A stretch of 10,824 nucleotides of DNA, taken from Betaproteobacteria bacterium. GTDB taxonomy: Bacteria > Pseudomonadota > Gammaproteobacteria > Burkholderiales > Burkholderiaceae_C. Both the position numbers and the translations under genes were made by a program. The notes below the pieces were generated by a model. The model was not told where the DNA came from. It ran no database searches and saw only the letters and a list, made by a program, of their open reading frames with translations. Shown here piece by piece: positions 1-6,266 of the stretch (its first letter is position 1; each line of letters starts with the position of its first letter). Location: positions 1 through 10,824 of the forward strand of contig RFPX01000030.1 of assembly GCA_009925955.1 (NCBI GenBank). Direction: 5' to 3'.

Positions 1-30
1 ATGGCCAAGCTGCTCAAGGCCATGCTCTGA
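1..30 (+). CDS. C-terminal end of an upstream gene, possibly sucD (partial)
   Basis: Frame 1 reads nine codons (MAKLLKAML) and then a TGA stop at 28-30; the rest of the gene lies outside the window. The ending resembles the C-terminus of succinyl-CoA ligase alpha subunits, and in several Burkholderiales I recall sucC-sucD preceding a TerC-family gene and a pilin gene. Nine residues cannot prove this, so the identity is an inference from gene order and the gene symbol is left open. Confidence 0.4.
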   Translation: MAKLLKAML

Positions 31-67
31 GGCCGCCCCGATTCATGGCCTTGGGGATAGAATCCCT

Positions 68-208
68 GGTCGTGAAGGGGAGTAGCTCCTGGCCGTGCAG
101 GCGCCTGAAGGCCTGCACGGTTTGATGCATCGTCAATACGACAGCTGGCTTCTAGCGGCTTCCGGTGCATCAGGCCTGCCTGTGGCGTGCCGAGCAAGAC
201 CTTCGACC
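68..208 (+). ncRNA. yybP-ykoY manganese riboswitch upstream of the TerC-family gene
   Basis: This is a cis-acting Mn2+-sensing leader RNA. The hallmarks are all visible. Stem P1 is formed by GGTCG (68-72) and AAGG (75-78) pairing with CCTT (200-203) and CGACC (204-208), with a two-base bulge. The conserved loop GGGGAGTAGC (77-86) follows P1. A perfect 10-bp hairpin (93-102 with 111-120) comes next. The long arm is closed by TGATGCA (123-129) and TGCATCA (166-172), carrying the conserved TCGTCAAT (130-137) and CCGG (162-165). A small GC hairpin (173-191) leads to the conserved AGCAAGACC (193-201). The family commonly controls TerC/YjbE/YkoY, MntP and P-type ATPase genes, usually turning expression on when Mn2+ is high. 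A TAGAAT box (58-63) would place a transcript start near 68-70, but no convincing -35 box is present, so read-through from upstream is possible. Confidence 0.93.
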
Positions 209-305
209 GCGCCGTAGGCAAGGCGCCGCTCGAAAGCCGGCTTCACAGCAGTACTCGCGCGGCTTCAGGTCGGCGGCAAGGCGCAACATCACACACCTTG
301 CAAGC
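209..305 (+). promoter_or_regulatory. Putative expression platform of the riboswitch (leader to TerC start)
   Basis: This segment links the aptamer to the ATG at 306. It holds the ten-base direct repeat GGCAAGGCGC at 217-226 and 275-284, and CCTTGC at 296-301 just before the start codon. CCTTGC can pair with GCAAGG in either repeat copy (218-223 or 276-281), giving two exclusive structures. There is no T-run that would make an intrinsic terminator and no good Shine-Dalgarno sequence, which points to control of translation initiation rather than of termination. The switching model is inference. Confidence 0.4.
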
Positions 306-1031
306 ATGGACTTCCTCACCGCCGACTTTCTCTCCGCCGTCCTGGCCATCATCCTCATCGACATCGTCCTGGGCGGCGACAACGCGGTGGTGATCGCACT
401 GGCCTGCCGCAAACTGCCGGACAAGCAACGCCGTTTGGGCATCATCTACGGCACCGCCGGCGCTGTTGGATTGCGCGTGGTGCTGGTCTTCTTTGCCCTG
501 ACCCTGCTGGCCATCCCCTTCCTCAAGATCGTGGGCGCTCTGTTGCTGGTCTGGATTGGCGTGAAGCTCTTGGCCCCCAACGATGAAGACGCCCACGGCA
601 ACATCGAAGGCTCCGACCGCCTGTGGTCGGCGGTGAAGACGGTGATCGTGGCCGACCTGGTGATGAGCATCGACAACGTGATTGCCATCGCCGGTGCGGC
701 CGAAGGTGCTGGTGGGGAGCACAAGATGTCCCTGGTGATCTTCGGCCTGTTGGTGAGCATTCCCATCATCGTCTGGGGCAGCCAGTTCGTGATGAAGCTG
801 ATGGACCGTTTCCCGGCCATCATCACCGCCGGTGGCATGCTGCTGGGCTGGATTGCGGGCACGATGTTGGTGACCGACCCGGCCGTGGCCAACACGGAGG
901 CCTGGACGTGGTTCCCCAAGGTGCCCCAAACCGATGTGGTGCGCTACGCAGCCGGTATCTCCGGCGCCCTGCTGGTGCTGCTGATCGGCCGCCGTTTGGC
1001 AGCGCCCAAGCCCCCCGCTGAGGCGGCCTGA
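306..1031 (+). CDS. TerC/YjbE-family integral membrane protein (probable Mn2+ transporter)
   Basis: The 241-residue product begins MDFLTADFLSAV. It is almost entirely hydrophobic, with about six to seven membrane segments. It has the two internally repeated acidic signatures of the TerC fold, DIVLGGDNAVV near residue 20 and LVMSIDNVIAIAG near residue 120, whose aspartate/asparagine residues are thought to bind the metal. The length suits the riboswitch-linked YjbE subgroup of TerC proteins. Members of this superfamily (Alx, MeeF, MeeY) export manganese or help load it onto secreted enzymes, and the manganese riboswitch in front supports that role here. The frame is open further upstream to 165, but those codons lie inside the riboswitch and lack homology, so ATG 306 is chosen despite a weak ribosome-binding site. 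Despite the family name, there is no evidence of tellurite resistance. Confidence 0.93.
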   Translation: MDFLTADFLSAVLAIILIDIVLGGDNAVVIALACRKLPDKQRRLGIIYGTAGAVGLRVVLVFFALTLLAIPFLKIVGALLLVWIGVKLLAPNDEDAHGNIEGSDRLWSAVKTVIVADLVMSIDNVIAIAGAAEGAGGEHKMSLVIFGLLVSIPIIVWGSQFVMKLMDRFPAIITAGGMLLGWIAGTMLVTDPAVANTEAWTWFPKVPQTDVVRYAAGISGALLVLLIGRRLAAPKPPAEAA

Positions 1032-1068
1032 CCCCCCTGCGGGCGCCCGCCAAACCACCCCATCAGGG

Positions 1069-1092
1069 CCTGTGGCACCGAGGTGCCACAGG
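1069..1092. repeat. Perfect 11-bp palindrome between TerC and the pilin gene
   Basis: CCTGTGGCACC (1069-1079) is the exact reverse complement of GGTGCCACAGG (1082-1092), separated by two bases. No T-run follows on either strand, so it is not a classical intrinsic terminator. It overlaps the -35 region and spacer of the candidate pilin promoter, which would suit an operator, although a U-less terminator hairpin for the TerC transcript is also possible. Confidence 0.6.
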
Positions 1093-1100
1093 GATATAGT
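1072..1100 (+). promoter_or_regulatory. Candidate sigma-70-type promoter for the pilin gene
   Basis: GTGGCA (1072-1077, four of six matches to the -35 consensus) and TATAGT (1095-1100, five of six matches to the -10 consensus) are 17 bases apart. The start site would be near 1107, leaving a leader of about 37 bases. The left half overlaps the palindrome at 1069-1092. The assignment is from pattern alone. Confidence 0.35.
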
Positions 1101-1143
1101 TCTTCGCCTTAAACAGGCAGAACGAAGCCGGGAGGAGCCCCTG

Positions 1144-1590
1144 ATGAAGAGCCAGAACACCACAGCCCGCCACACGCGCGGGCGTCAGCAACGGGGCTTC
1201 ACGCTCATTGAATTGATGATCGTGGTGGCCATCGTTGCCGTGCTGGCGTCGATCGCCTTGCCGCAGTACCGCAACTACGTGGCCAAGGCAGAAGTGGGCA
1301 CCGCCGTGTCCAATGTGGCCGGCGAAAAGGTCAAGGTGGCCGAGGCGGCCAATGCAGCCGCTGGCGACGTCTGTGCCGGGCTGCCCGCCAGCACCTGCGT
1401 GGCCAGCGGGAACACCATCACCCTCACCGGGCGCTTTCCGGCCACGGCCACCACCGATGGCGCCGCCAGCACGGTGGTCACGCTCAAGGTGGCCGACATC
1501 ACCCAATCGCCCATCACCTGGGAGTGCAAGGTGAGCAAGTCGGTCGTGGCCGGCTATCAGTCCGACGACTGCGACAAACTCTCACCCTGA
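1144..1590 (+). CDS. pilA: Type IV pilin (PilA-like prepilin)
   Basis: The 148-residue prepilin has an 18-residue basic leader ending in glycine. The prepilin peptidase site is RG|FTLIEL, between Gly18 and Phe19, and Glu5 of the mature protein is present as Glu23. The hydrophobic helix N1 runs to about residue 46 and ends in the classic ALPQYRNYVAKA. The globular part is rich in Ala, Thr and Val. It contains Cys77 and Cys85 and a C-terminal pair, Cys128 and Cys143, that fits the pilin disulfide loop. GGAGGAG at 1131-1137, six bases ahead of ATG 1144, fixes the start; the open frame upstream to 1072 is not used. Pilins of this type polymerise into type IV pili for twitching, adhesion or DNA uptake. 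The next gene abuts it and probably modifies it. A minor or alternative pilin cannot be excluded, because no other pil genes are in the window. Confidence 0.93.
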   Translation: MKSQNTTARHTRGRQQRGFTLIELMIVVAIVAVLASIALPQYRNYVAKAEVGTAVSNVAGEKVKVAEAANAAAGDVCAGLPASTCVASGNTITLTGRFPATATTDGAASTVVTLKVADITQSPITWECKVSKSVVAGYQSDDCDKLSP

Positions 1591-3228
1591 ATGCTGATCC
1601 AGCACCGGGCCACCTGGGCGGCGTTGGTGCTGCTGTCGGCCTCCCCGGCCCTGGTGCCCACGGGGCCGGCGCCCCTGGTCAGCGCGCCCGGTGAACTCTG
1701 GGCGCTGGCCGTGGCGGGTGCGGTGGCCCTGGTGGTCGGGGTGCGCAGTTGGCAGGAGGCGCCGCTGCAGGTGGCGGCCTTCGCCGCTCCCGATCACAGG
1801 CGCTCGCCTTGGCCCCTGCTGCTGATGGCCTCACTGGCCTTGGCCAGCATGCTCAGTGCCGTGATCGGCGTGCTGCAGGTGTGCTGGCCGCAAGCCCTGG
1901 CCAGCCCATGGATGGGCTGGATACAACCCAGCCACGACCCCAGCCGAGCGGTCGGCCACATGCGCCAACCCAACCACCTGGCCACGCTGGTGGTCTGGGG
2001 GGCCATCGCTTGGGCGGTGTTGCACGCACAGGCTCGCCTGCCGCGCGGTGCAGGTATGGGCGGCATGGCCGTCCTGATGGTGGGCCTGGTGCTCAGCGGC
2101 TCGCGCACGGGGCTGTTGGCCGTGGCGCTTCTGCCCTTGTGGGCCCTCTTGGACCAGCGCTTGCCGCGCCACACGCGGCGCCTGCTGCTGGCCGCGCCCC
2201 TGATGGCCGCGGCCGCCGTTGCGGCCCTGCACGGGTGGGCTGCACACAGCGGCCAGGCCCTGGGCGTGGTCACGCGCATGAACCCCGTACAAGCGGCTGA
2301 TGTCTCCAGCGGCCGCTGGGCCATCTGGGCGAACACCCTCGAGTTGATCGCACAGCAACCATGGTCCGGCGTGGGCGTGGGGCACTTCAACATCGCCTGG
2401 ACCCTCACCCCCCTGAGCGGTCGGCCCGGTGAACCCTTCGGGCATGCCCACAACCTGCCCTTGCAGTGGTTGAGCGTGCTGGGCCTGCCCCTGGGGCTGG
2501 TGATGATGACCGTCACGGGCGTGGTGCTGTACCAGGCCGCGGTGCGTGCTTGGTCTGCACAGCAGCCGCAGGACGAAGGGTTGGCACGCCGCGGCGCTTG
2601 GATGATCCTGCTGGCTGTGGGCTGGCACAGCCTGCTGGAGTACCCGCTGTGGTACGCGTACTTCAGCCTTCCGGCCGCTCTGGCCCTGGTGGTGTGCTTG
2701 GGTTGGGACCGCCCTCTGCAAAAGGGCGCTCGGTGGCAGGCGCTTTTGCTCATGCTGGCCGGCGCCGTGATGCTGGTGCTGTCGGCTTGGGCCTTTGCCG
2801 AGCTGCGAACCATACGCGCCATCTACTCACCCACGGCGGGCGCCGGCCCCTTGCCGCAGCGCATCGAGCGCGGCGAAGACAGCACCTGGTTCAGCGACCA
2901 GGCGCACTATGCCCGGGCCGTCACCCTGCAGCCCGAACCCGGCCAGCCCTGGGCGGCTGCCAGCGACCACACGTTCGAGCGGGCCAGCCATGTGCTGTTG
3001 GATCCGCGGCTGCTGATGGCCTGGGCCGATGCACTGGCTGCGCGCAACGGCCCGGGTGACCGAGACCGCGCCCGGCACCTGGCCGCACGGCTGCGCGAGT
3101 TGCAACACCCATCGGCGCAAAACTGGTTGCAGGCCTGCTCAGACGACCAGGCACCGGCTTGGCGCCGTTTTGTCTGTGAAGCGCCCGAGCATGCGTGGAC
3201 TTGGCGAGACTTCTACACGCGCCCCTGA
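1591..3228 (+). CDS. PglL/Wzy_C-family O-oligosaccharyltransferase or O-antigen ligase
   Basis: The product is a 545-residue polytopic inner-membrane protein with about ten to twelve hydrophobic segments up to residue ~405, then a soluble C-terminal part of about 140 residues. It carries the Wzy_C ligase signatures: RQPNHLATL near residue 128, SGSRTG near 170, GVGVGHFNIAW near 263, a histidine-containing periplasmic stretch FGHAHNLPLQW (His285, His287) and HSLLEYPLWYAYF (346-358), the last typical of the PglL branch. These enzymes move a lipid-linked glycan to a protein or to lipid A core. The ATG follows the pilin TGA with no intervening base and no Shine-Dalgarno sequence, so translation is probably coupled to the pilin. 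That placement resembles pilA-tfpO pairs in Pseudomonas and suggests the pilin is the acceptor. A Wzy polymerase or WaaL ligase role remains possible, as no other glycan genes are nearby. Confidence 0.85.
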   Translation: MLIQHRATWAALVLLSASPALVPTGPAPLVSAPGELWALAVAGAVALVVGVRSWQEAPLQVAAFAAPDHRRSPWPLLLMASLALASMLSAVIGVLQVCWPQALASPWMGWIQPSHDPSRAVGHMRQPNHLATLVVWGAIAWAVLHAQARLPRGAGMGGMAVLMVGLVLSGSRTGLLAVALLPLWALLDQRLPRHTRRLLLAAPLMAAAAVAALHGWAAHSGQALGVVTRMNPVQAADVSSGRWAIWANTLELIAQQPWSGVGVGHFNIAWTLTPLSGRPGEPFGHAHNLPLQWLSVLGLPLGLVMMTVTGVVLYQAAVRAWSAQQPQDEGLARRGAWMILLAVGWHSLLEYPLWYAYFSLPAALALVVCLGWDRPLQKGARWQALLLMLAGAVMLVLSAWAFAELRTIRAIYSPTAGAGPLPQRIERGEDSTWFSDQAHYARAVTLQPEPGQPWAAASDHTFERASHVLLDPRLLMAWADALAARNGPGDRDRARHLAARLRELQHPSAQNWLQACSDDQAPAWRRFVCEAPEHAWTWRDFYTRP

Positions 3229-3269
3229 CCGTGCAAGGCCAGAGTGGTTCGTGGGGGCTGGATCAGGCC

Positions 3270-3779
3270 TCAGGCAGCCCCAGCCACCCAGTGCCCGCTC
3301 TTGCCGCCCTGTTTTTCCAAGAGGCGCACGCCGGTCATCTCCATGCCGCGGTCGGCGGCCTTGCACATATCGTAGATGGTGAGCAGGCCCACCTGCACCG
3401 CGGTCAGGGCTTCCATTTCCACGCCGGTGTTGCCCACGGTTTCGGCCGTCACCACGCAACGCACGGCGGGCGTCGACTCGATCCATTCGAAGTCCACTGC
3501 CACGCGGGTCAGCGGCAAGGGATGGCACAAGGGAATGAGTTCCGGTGTCTTCTTGGCCGCCATGATGGCGGCAATGCGTGCAATGCCGATCACATCACCC
3601 TTTTTCGCCTGCCCCTGGCGGATCAGCTCGAAGGTGCTGCGCTGCATGCGGATGTGCCCTTCGGCCACGGCCACCCGATGGGTATGGGCCTTGGCACCCA
3701 CATCCACCATATGGGCTTGGCCCTGGGCATCGAAGTGGGTCAGCGGGGAAGTGGATTCGGCGTGGGAGTCTGAAGACAT
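3270..3779 (-). CDS. moaC: Cyclic pyranopterin monophosphate synthase MoaC
   Basis: MoaC converts the MoaA product 3',8-cyclo-GTP to cyclic pyranopterin monophosphate in molybdenum cofactor biosynthesis. The 169-residue protein matches the family length (about 160) with a short N-terminal extension. Visible blocks are the HTHR stretch (32-35), KKGDVIGIARIAAIMAAKKT (59-78), the conserved LIPLCHPL (81-88), VGNTGVEMEALTAV (115-128) and YDMCKAADR (136-144), where Asp137 and Lys140 correspond to the catalytic pair in Escherichia coli MoaC, and the closing GGKSGHW. The start is the ATG complementary to 3777-3779; a longer reading frame upstream would run into the divergent peptidase gene and shows no homology. 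The gene converges on the ligase gene with a 41-base gap that holds no obvious terminator. Confidence 0.97.
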   Translation of the reverse strand: MSSDSHAESTSPLTHFDAQGQAHMVDVGAKAHTHRVAVAEGHIRMQRSTFELIRQGQAKKGDVIGIARIAAIMAAKKTPELIPLCHPLPLTRVAVDFEWIESTPAVRCVVTAETVGNTGVEMEALTAVQVGLLTIYDMCKAADRGMEMTGVRLLEKQGGKSGHWVAGAA

Positions 3780-3836
3780 GGTGCGGGGTTCGGCAGCGAC
3801 ATGCACGGGCAACAAAGCAGTGAGATGATAGGGCAC

Positions 3837-5600
3837 ATGTCCGAGGCCAGCGCCCCACGCCCAAGGCTCAGCGACCGCGGCCCCAGCCGCAGGGCGCATG
3901 CCCGTCGACCGTCCCGTCTGCTGTTGCGCAGCGTGTGGGTACTGGCGCTTTTGACGGCGGGCCTGCAGGCGCCATTGGGCCGCGCCGCTGCCGACGGCTC
4001 CGAGCACCAGCGGCTGCCCTCGCTGGGCGAACCCGATTCCGGTGACATCTCCGAAGGCACCGAGCGGCGCATCGGTGAGTATGTGATGCGCCAGATACGC
4101 CGCGACCCGGCGTACTTGGACGACCCCTTGCTACTGGCCTACTCGCAGGCCCTGTGGAATCCCTTGGTGCGGGTGGCGCGCGCACGTGGCGAGATCGTTC
4201 CTGAAACAGACCAGGCTTTCGCGTGGGAAACCTTCCTCATCCGCGACAGGTCCATCAACGCCTTCGCGCTGCCGGGTGGCTTTGTGGGCATCCACCTCGG
4301 CCTGATCGCCCAAGCGGCCACCACCGACGAGCTGGCCGCTGTTCTGGCGCACGAGCTCACCCACGTCACCCAACGCCACATTGCACGGTCCAACAGCAGC
4401 GCGCGGCGGCAATCCGCCCTGAGCTTGGCCGGCATGCTGCTGGGCCTTCTGGCCGCTGCACGCAGCGGCAGCCCCGACCTGGCGCAGGCCACCATCATGG
4501 GGTCGCAAGCGGCCATGGCGCAGGGACAGCTGAACTTCTCACGCGACATGGAGCGCGAAGCCGACCGCATCGGCTTCACCATCATGACCGAAGCAGGCTA
4601 CAACGGCGCGGGCGTTGCAGCCATCTTTGAACGCCTGCAGCGGGCCAACCGGCTCAACGACAGCGGCAACTTCCCCTATTTGCGCAGCCACCCGTTGACG
4701 GTGGAGCGCATCGGCGAGGCGCAATCGCGGGTGCAGCAAGCGCAGGCACTGGCGCAATCGGCCAGCCTGGGTGTGCCCGGTGGCCCCGTGGGCCAAACGG
4801 TGCGCATCACCGAACAGCGCTGGGCGAGCGACCTGCCATCCCAAGAGATGCACCAGCTCATGCGGGCCCGGGCGCGCGTGTTGATGGAAATCCAGGTGCC
4901 TGCGCTTCGGCGCTGGCAGGCCTTGGCCGCGCCTGACGGGGGTGTCGAAGACCGATTGGCCACGCTGTACTCCGCCACACTGGCCAGCATCCTCTTGGGT
5001 GAGCCACGCACGGCGCGGCGCCACCTGCAAGAGCTGCAAGCGCGGCCACTGCTGCCTTCGTCGGGCCCTGTGGTGGAACTGCTGGCCGCGGAGGTGGCGG
5101 TGGCCGAGGGGCGGGCACACGCGGCCACGGCTGATTTAGAGACCCTGGACGGGCGCGACCGTGCGGTGCGGCTGGCACGCGCCGAGGCTGCGCTGAAGTG
5201 GCTGCAGCAAGCCACAGATGTGCGTGAGCGGGCCAAGGCGCGCCAAGCGCTGCAGTTGCACGCCGACGGCTTGGCCACCTGGGTGATCGACCGCAAGCGA
5301 GATGCACTGGCGTGGTCCATCCTTTCCACGTGTCACCAAGCCTTGGACCAGCCCCTGCGTGCGGTGCGCGCGGAGGCCGAAGCGCGCTGGGCTTCGGGCG
5401 ACCTCAATGGCGCCTTGGACCGCTTCAAGGCCGGGCAACGCCTGGTGCGCAGCAGCCGCGCACCCGACCATGTGGAGGCCTCGGTGATCGACGCGCGGCT
5501 GCGCGATTTGGAGCGAGAACGGCGCCGGGCCTTTGCGGAAATCCGAGGGATGCGGGAAGAGGACTTGCCGCCGGTGTTGCCGCCCAATGTCCCGCTGTAG
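3837..5600 (+). CDS. Secreted M48-family zinc metalloprotease (BepA/YfgC-like) with C-terminal repeat region
   Basis: With ATG 3837 the product is 587 residues. ATG 3801 and 3825 are in-frame alternatives; 3837 has AGGG a few bases upstream and is preferred with modest confidence. A basic N-terminus is followed by a hydrophobic segment (about 28-48) ending near RAAADG, a likely signal peptide for export to the periplasm. The peptidase domain has the zinc motif HELTH at 172-176 and the third-ligand context MEREADRIG with Glu241. The stretch RDPAYLDDPLLLAYSQAL resembles the start of the BepA domain. Residues ~290-587 are Ala/Arg/Leu-rich, helix-forming and probably hold TPR-like repeats, as in BepA, which degrades stalled outer-membrane proteins such as LptD. 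The protein is about 100 residues longer than E. coli BepA (487), the extra length lying in the C-terminal half. It diverges from moaC across 57 bases, with no clear promoter seen. Confidence 0.92.
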   Translation: MSEASAPRPRLSDRGPSRRAHARRPSRLLLRSVWVLALLTAGLQAPLGRAAADGSEHQRLPSLGEPDSGDISEGTERRIGEYVMRQIRRDPAYLDDPLLLAYSQALWNPLVRVARARGEIVPETDQAFAWETFLIRDRSINAFALPGGFVGIHLGLIAQAATTDELAAVLAHELTHVTQRHIARSNSSARRQSALSLAGMLLGLLAAARSGSPDLAQATIMGSQAAMAQGQLNFSRDMEREADRIGFTIMTEAGYNGAGVAAIFERLQRANRLNDSGNFPYLRSHPLTVERIGEAQSRVQQAQALAQSASLGVPGGPVGQTVRITEQRWASDLPSQEMHQLMRARARVLMEIQVPALRRWQALAAPDGGVEDRLATLYSATLASILLGEPRTARRHLQELQARPLLPSSGPVVELLAAEVAVAEGRAHAATADLETLDGRDRAVRLARAEAALKWLQQATDVRERAKARQALQLHADGLATWVIDRKRDALAWSILSTCHQALDQPLRAVRAEAEARWASGDLNGALDRFKAGQRLVRSSRAPDHVEASVIDARLRDLERERRRAFAEIRGMREEDLPPVLPPNVPL

Positions 5601-5607
5601 CGGGCAT
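5587..5607 (+). other. Short hairpin over the stop codon of the M48 gene
   Basis: ATG and CCCGC (5587-5595, with T5590 bulged) pair with GCGGGCAT (5600-5607) around a TGTA loop, placing the TAG stop at the loop/stem edge. No T-run follows, so if it ends transcription it does so weakly. This is reported as a structure, not a proven terminator. Confidence 0.3.
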
Positions 5608-5647
5608 TGACGCGCCAATCACGGCGAAATTGCACGGCATCGGTTGT

Positions 5648-5724
5648 GACCGCGCGACAAAAAGCGCGCGAAGGTCGTGTGCGTGCGGGTTTTCAGAGGG
5701 AAATCCCCTTCTCCACACGGAGAA
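5648..5724 (+). promoter_or_regulatory. Leader region of the SWIB gene with two hairpins
   Basis: The 232-base gap 5601-5832 contains no gene I can support. It holds an inverted repeat in which GACC (5648-5651) and CGCGCG (5651-5656) face CGCGCG (5665-5670) and GGTC (5673-5676) around an A-rich loop. A second perfect hairpin is TTCTCC (5709-5714), ACAC, GGAGAA (5719-5724). I could not identify a convincing -35/-10 pair. These may be regulatory sites or an mRNA leader for the downstream gene. Confidence 0.3.
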
Positions 5725-5832
5725 CTCGCATTACCATTGCGGCCGCAGGGTGCCCGAGAACAATCGAGCCACATTCAAGAACGCTCACCTCCACCCGGCA
5801 CATCAACAACGACCTTGATGGAGAGATTGAAC

Positions 5833-6222
5833 ATGGCAACTGCGAAGAAGGCCGCTCCGGCCAAGAAGGCGGCACCGGCCAAGAAGGCTGCACCCGCGAA
5901 GAAGGCCGCTCCGGCCAAGAAGGCACCCGCCAAGAAGGCCGCTCCGGCCAAGAAGGCTGCCCCTGCGAAGAAGCGCACCCCCAACGCGGCCTTCATGAAG
6001 GCCATGGCGGTGAGCGACGCACTGGGCGCCGTGATCGGCAAGGGCCCGTACCCCCGTACCGAAGTCACCAAGAAGGTGTGGGAGTACATCAAGAAGCACA
6101 AGCTTCAGGATGCCACCAACAAGCGCATGATCAATGCGGACGACAAGCTCAAGGTCATCTTCAAGAAGGCCCAGGTCTCGATGTTCGAGATGACCAAGCT
6201 GATCAACGGCCATCTGAAGTGA
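5833..6222 (+). CDS. SWIB/MDM2-domain protein with histone-H1-like Ala-Lys-Pro tail
   Basis: The 129-residue, very basic protein has two parts. Residues 4-47 are a tandem AKKAAP repeat (six full units, one shortened AKKAP, then AKKR), like the tails of histone H1 and the bacterial HctB/AlgP type. Residues ~51-129 form a complete SWIB domain, with RTEVTKKVWEYIKKHKLQD near 74-92, then NKRMINADDKLKVIF and the closing VSMFEMTKLINGHL. The tail should bind DNA non-specifically. SWIB domains are known from eukaryotic chromatin-remodelling complexes and are also found in chlamydiae and some proteobacteria, so a nucleoid-associated role is likely, but the exact function in bacteria is unclear. GGAGAG at 5820-5825, seven bases before ATG 5833, fixes the start. 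The gene appears monocistronic, with a leader of over 200 bases and a strong terminator behind it. Confidence 0.95.
   Translation: MATAKKAAPAKKAAPAKKAAPAKKAAPAKKAPAKKAAPAKKAAPAKKRTPNAAFMKAMAVSDALGAVIGKGPYPRTEVTKKVWEYIKKHKLQDATNKRMINADDKLKVIFKKAQVSMFEMTKLINGHLK
5842..5973 (+). repeat. In-frame 18-bp tandem repeat encoding AKKAAP units
   Basis: Seven consecutive units (six of 18 bp, one of 15 bp) followed by a partial unit encode the basic tail. Units share long identical stretches, such as GCCGCTCCGGCCAAGAAGGC recurring at 36- to 54-base spacing, which points to recent duplication and slippage. The 15-bp unit is missing one alanine codon. Copy number is expected to vary between strains. Confidence 0.9.
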
Positions 6223-6230
6223 GACGGTGC

Positions 6231-6256
6231 GCAGCCGGCTGTTTTCAGCGGGCTGC
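6231..6256 (+). other. Stem-loop in the 3' untranslated region of the SWIB gene
   Basis: GCAGCCGGCTG (6231-6241) pairs with CAGCGGGCTGC (6246-6256) with one mismatch around a TTTT loop. It starts eight bases after the stop codon and sits just before the terminator hairpin. It may stabilise the 3' end or simply be an older terminator arm. Confidence 0.5.
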
Positions 6257-6266
6257 CAACACCTTG

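Noticed and set aside
93..123. An intrinsic terminator of the upstream gene (10-bp stem followed by TTT)
   Set aside because: The stem fits a helix of the yybP-ykoY riboswitch and only three T residues follow.
165..305. An N-terminal extension of the TerC protein by 47 codons
   Set aside because: These codons overlap the riboswitch and its platform and encode a basic, non-conserved stretch; ATG 306 gives the expected family N-terminus.
1073..1088. A sigma-54 (RpoN) promoter ahead of the pilin gene, suggested by TGGCAC
   Set aside because: The GC of the -12 element would have to lie ten bases after the GG; the available GC is one base too close, and sigma-54 promoters tolerate this poorly.
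1794..2822. A 342-codon open frame on the minus strand opposite the ligase gene
   Set aside because: It is an antisense shadow: rich in Arg, Ser and Pro with no family features, whereas the plus strand encodes a clear Wzy_C-type membrane protein.
5719..5738. A Fur-like box (GAGAACTCGCATTACCATTG)
   Set aside because: Only part resembles a Fur site, there is no good inverted symmetry, and the gene downstream has no iron-related role.
5842..5964. Possible CRISPR-like direct repeats
   Set aside because: The repeats are contiguous 18-bp coding units with no unique spacers and encode the protein tail.
5775..6101. A minus-strand open frame with repeated hydrophobic FLAGAA-like units
   Set aside because: It is the reverse reading of the AKKAAP repeat of the SWIB gene and not an independent membrane protein.
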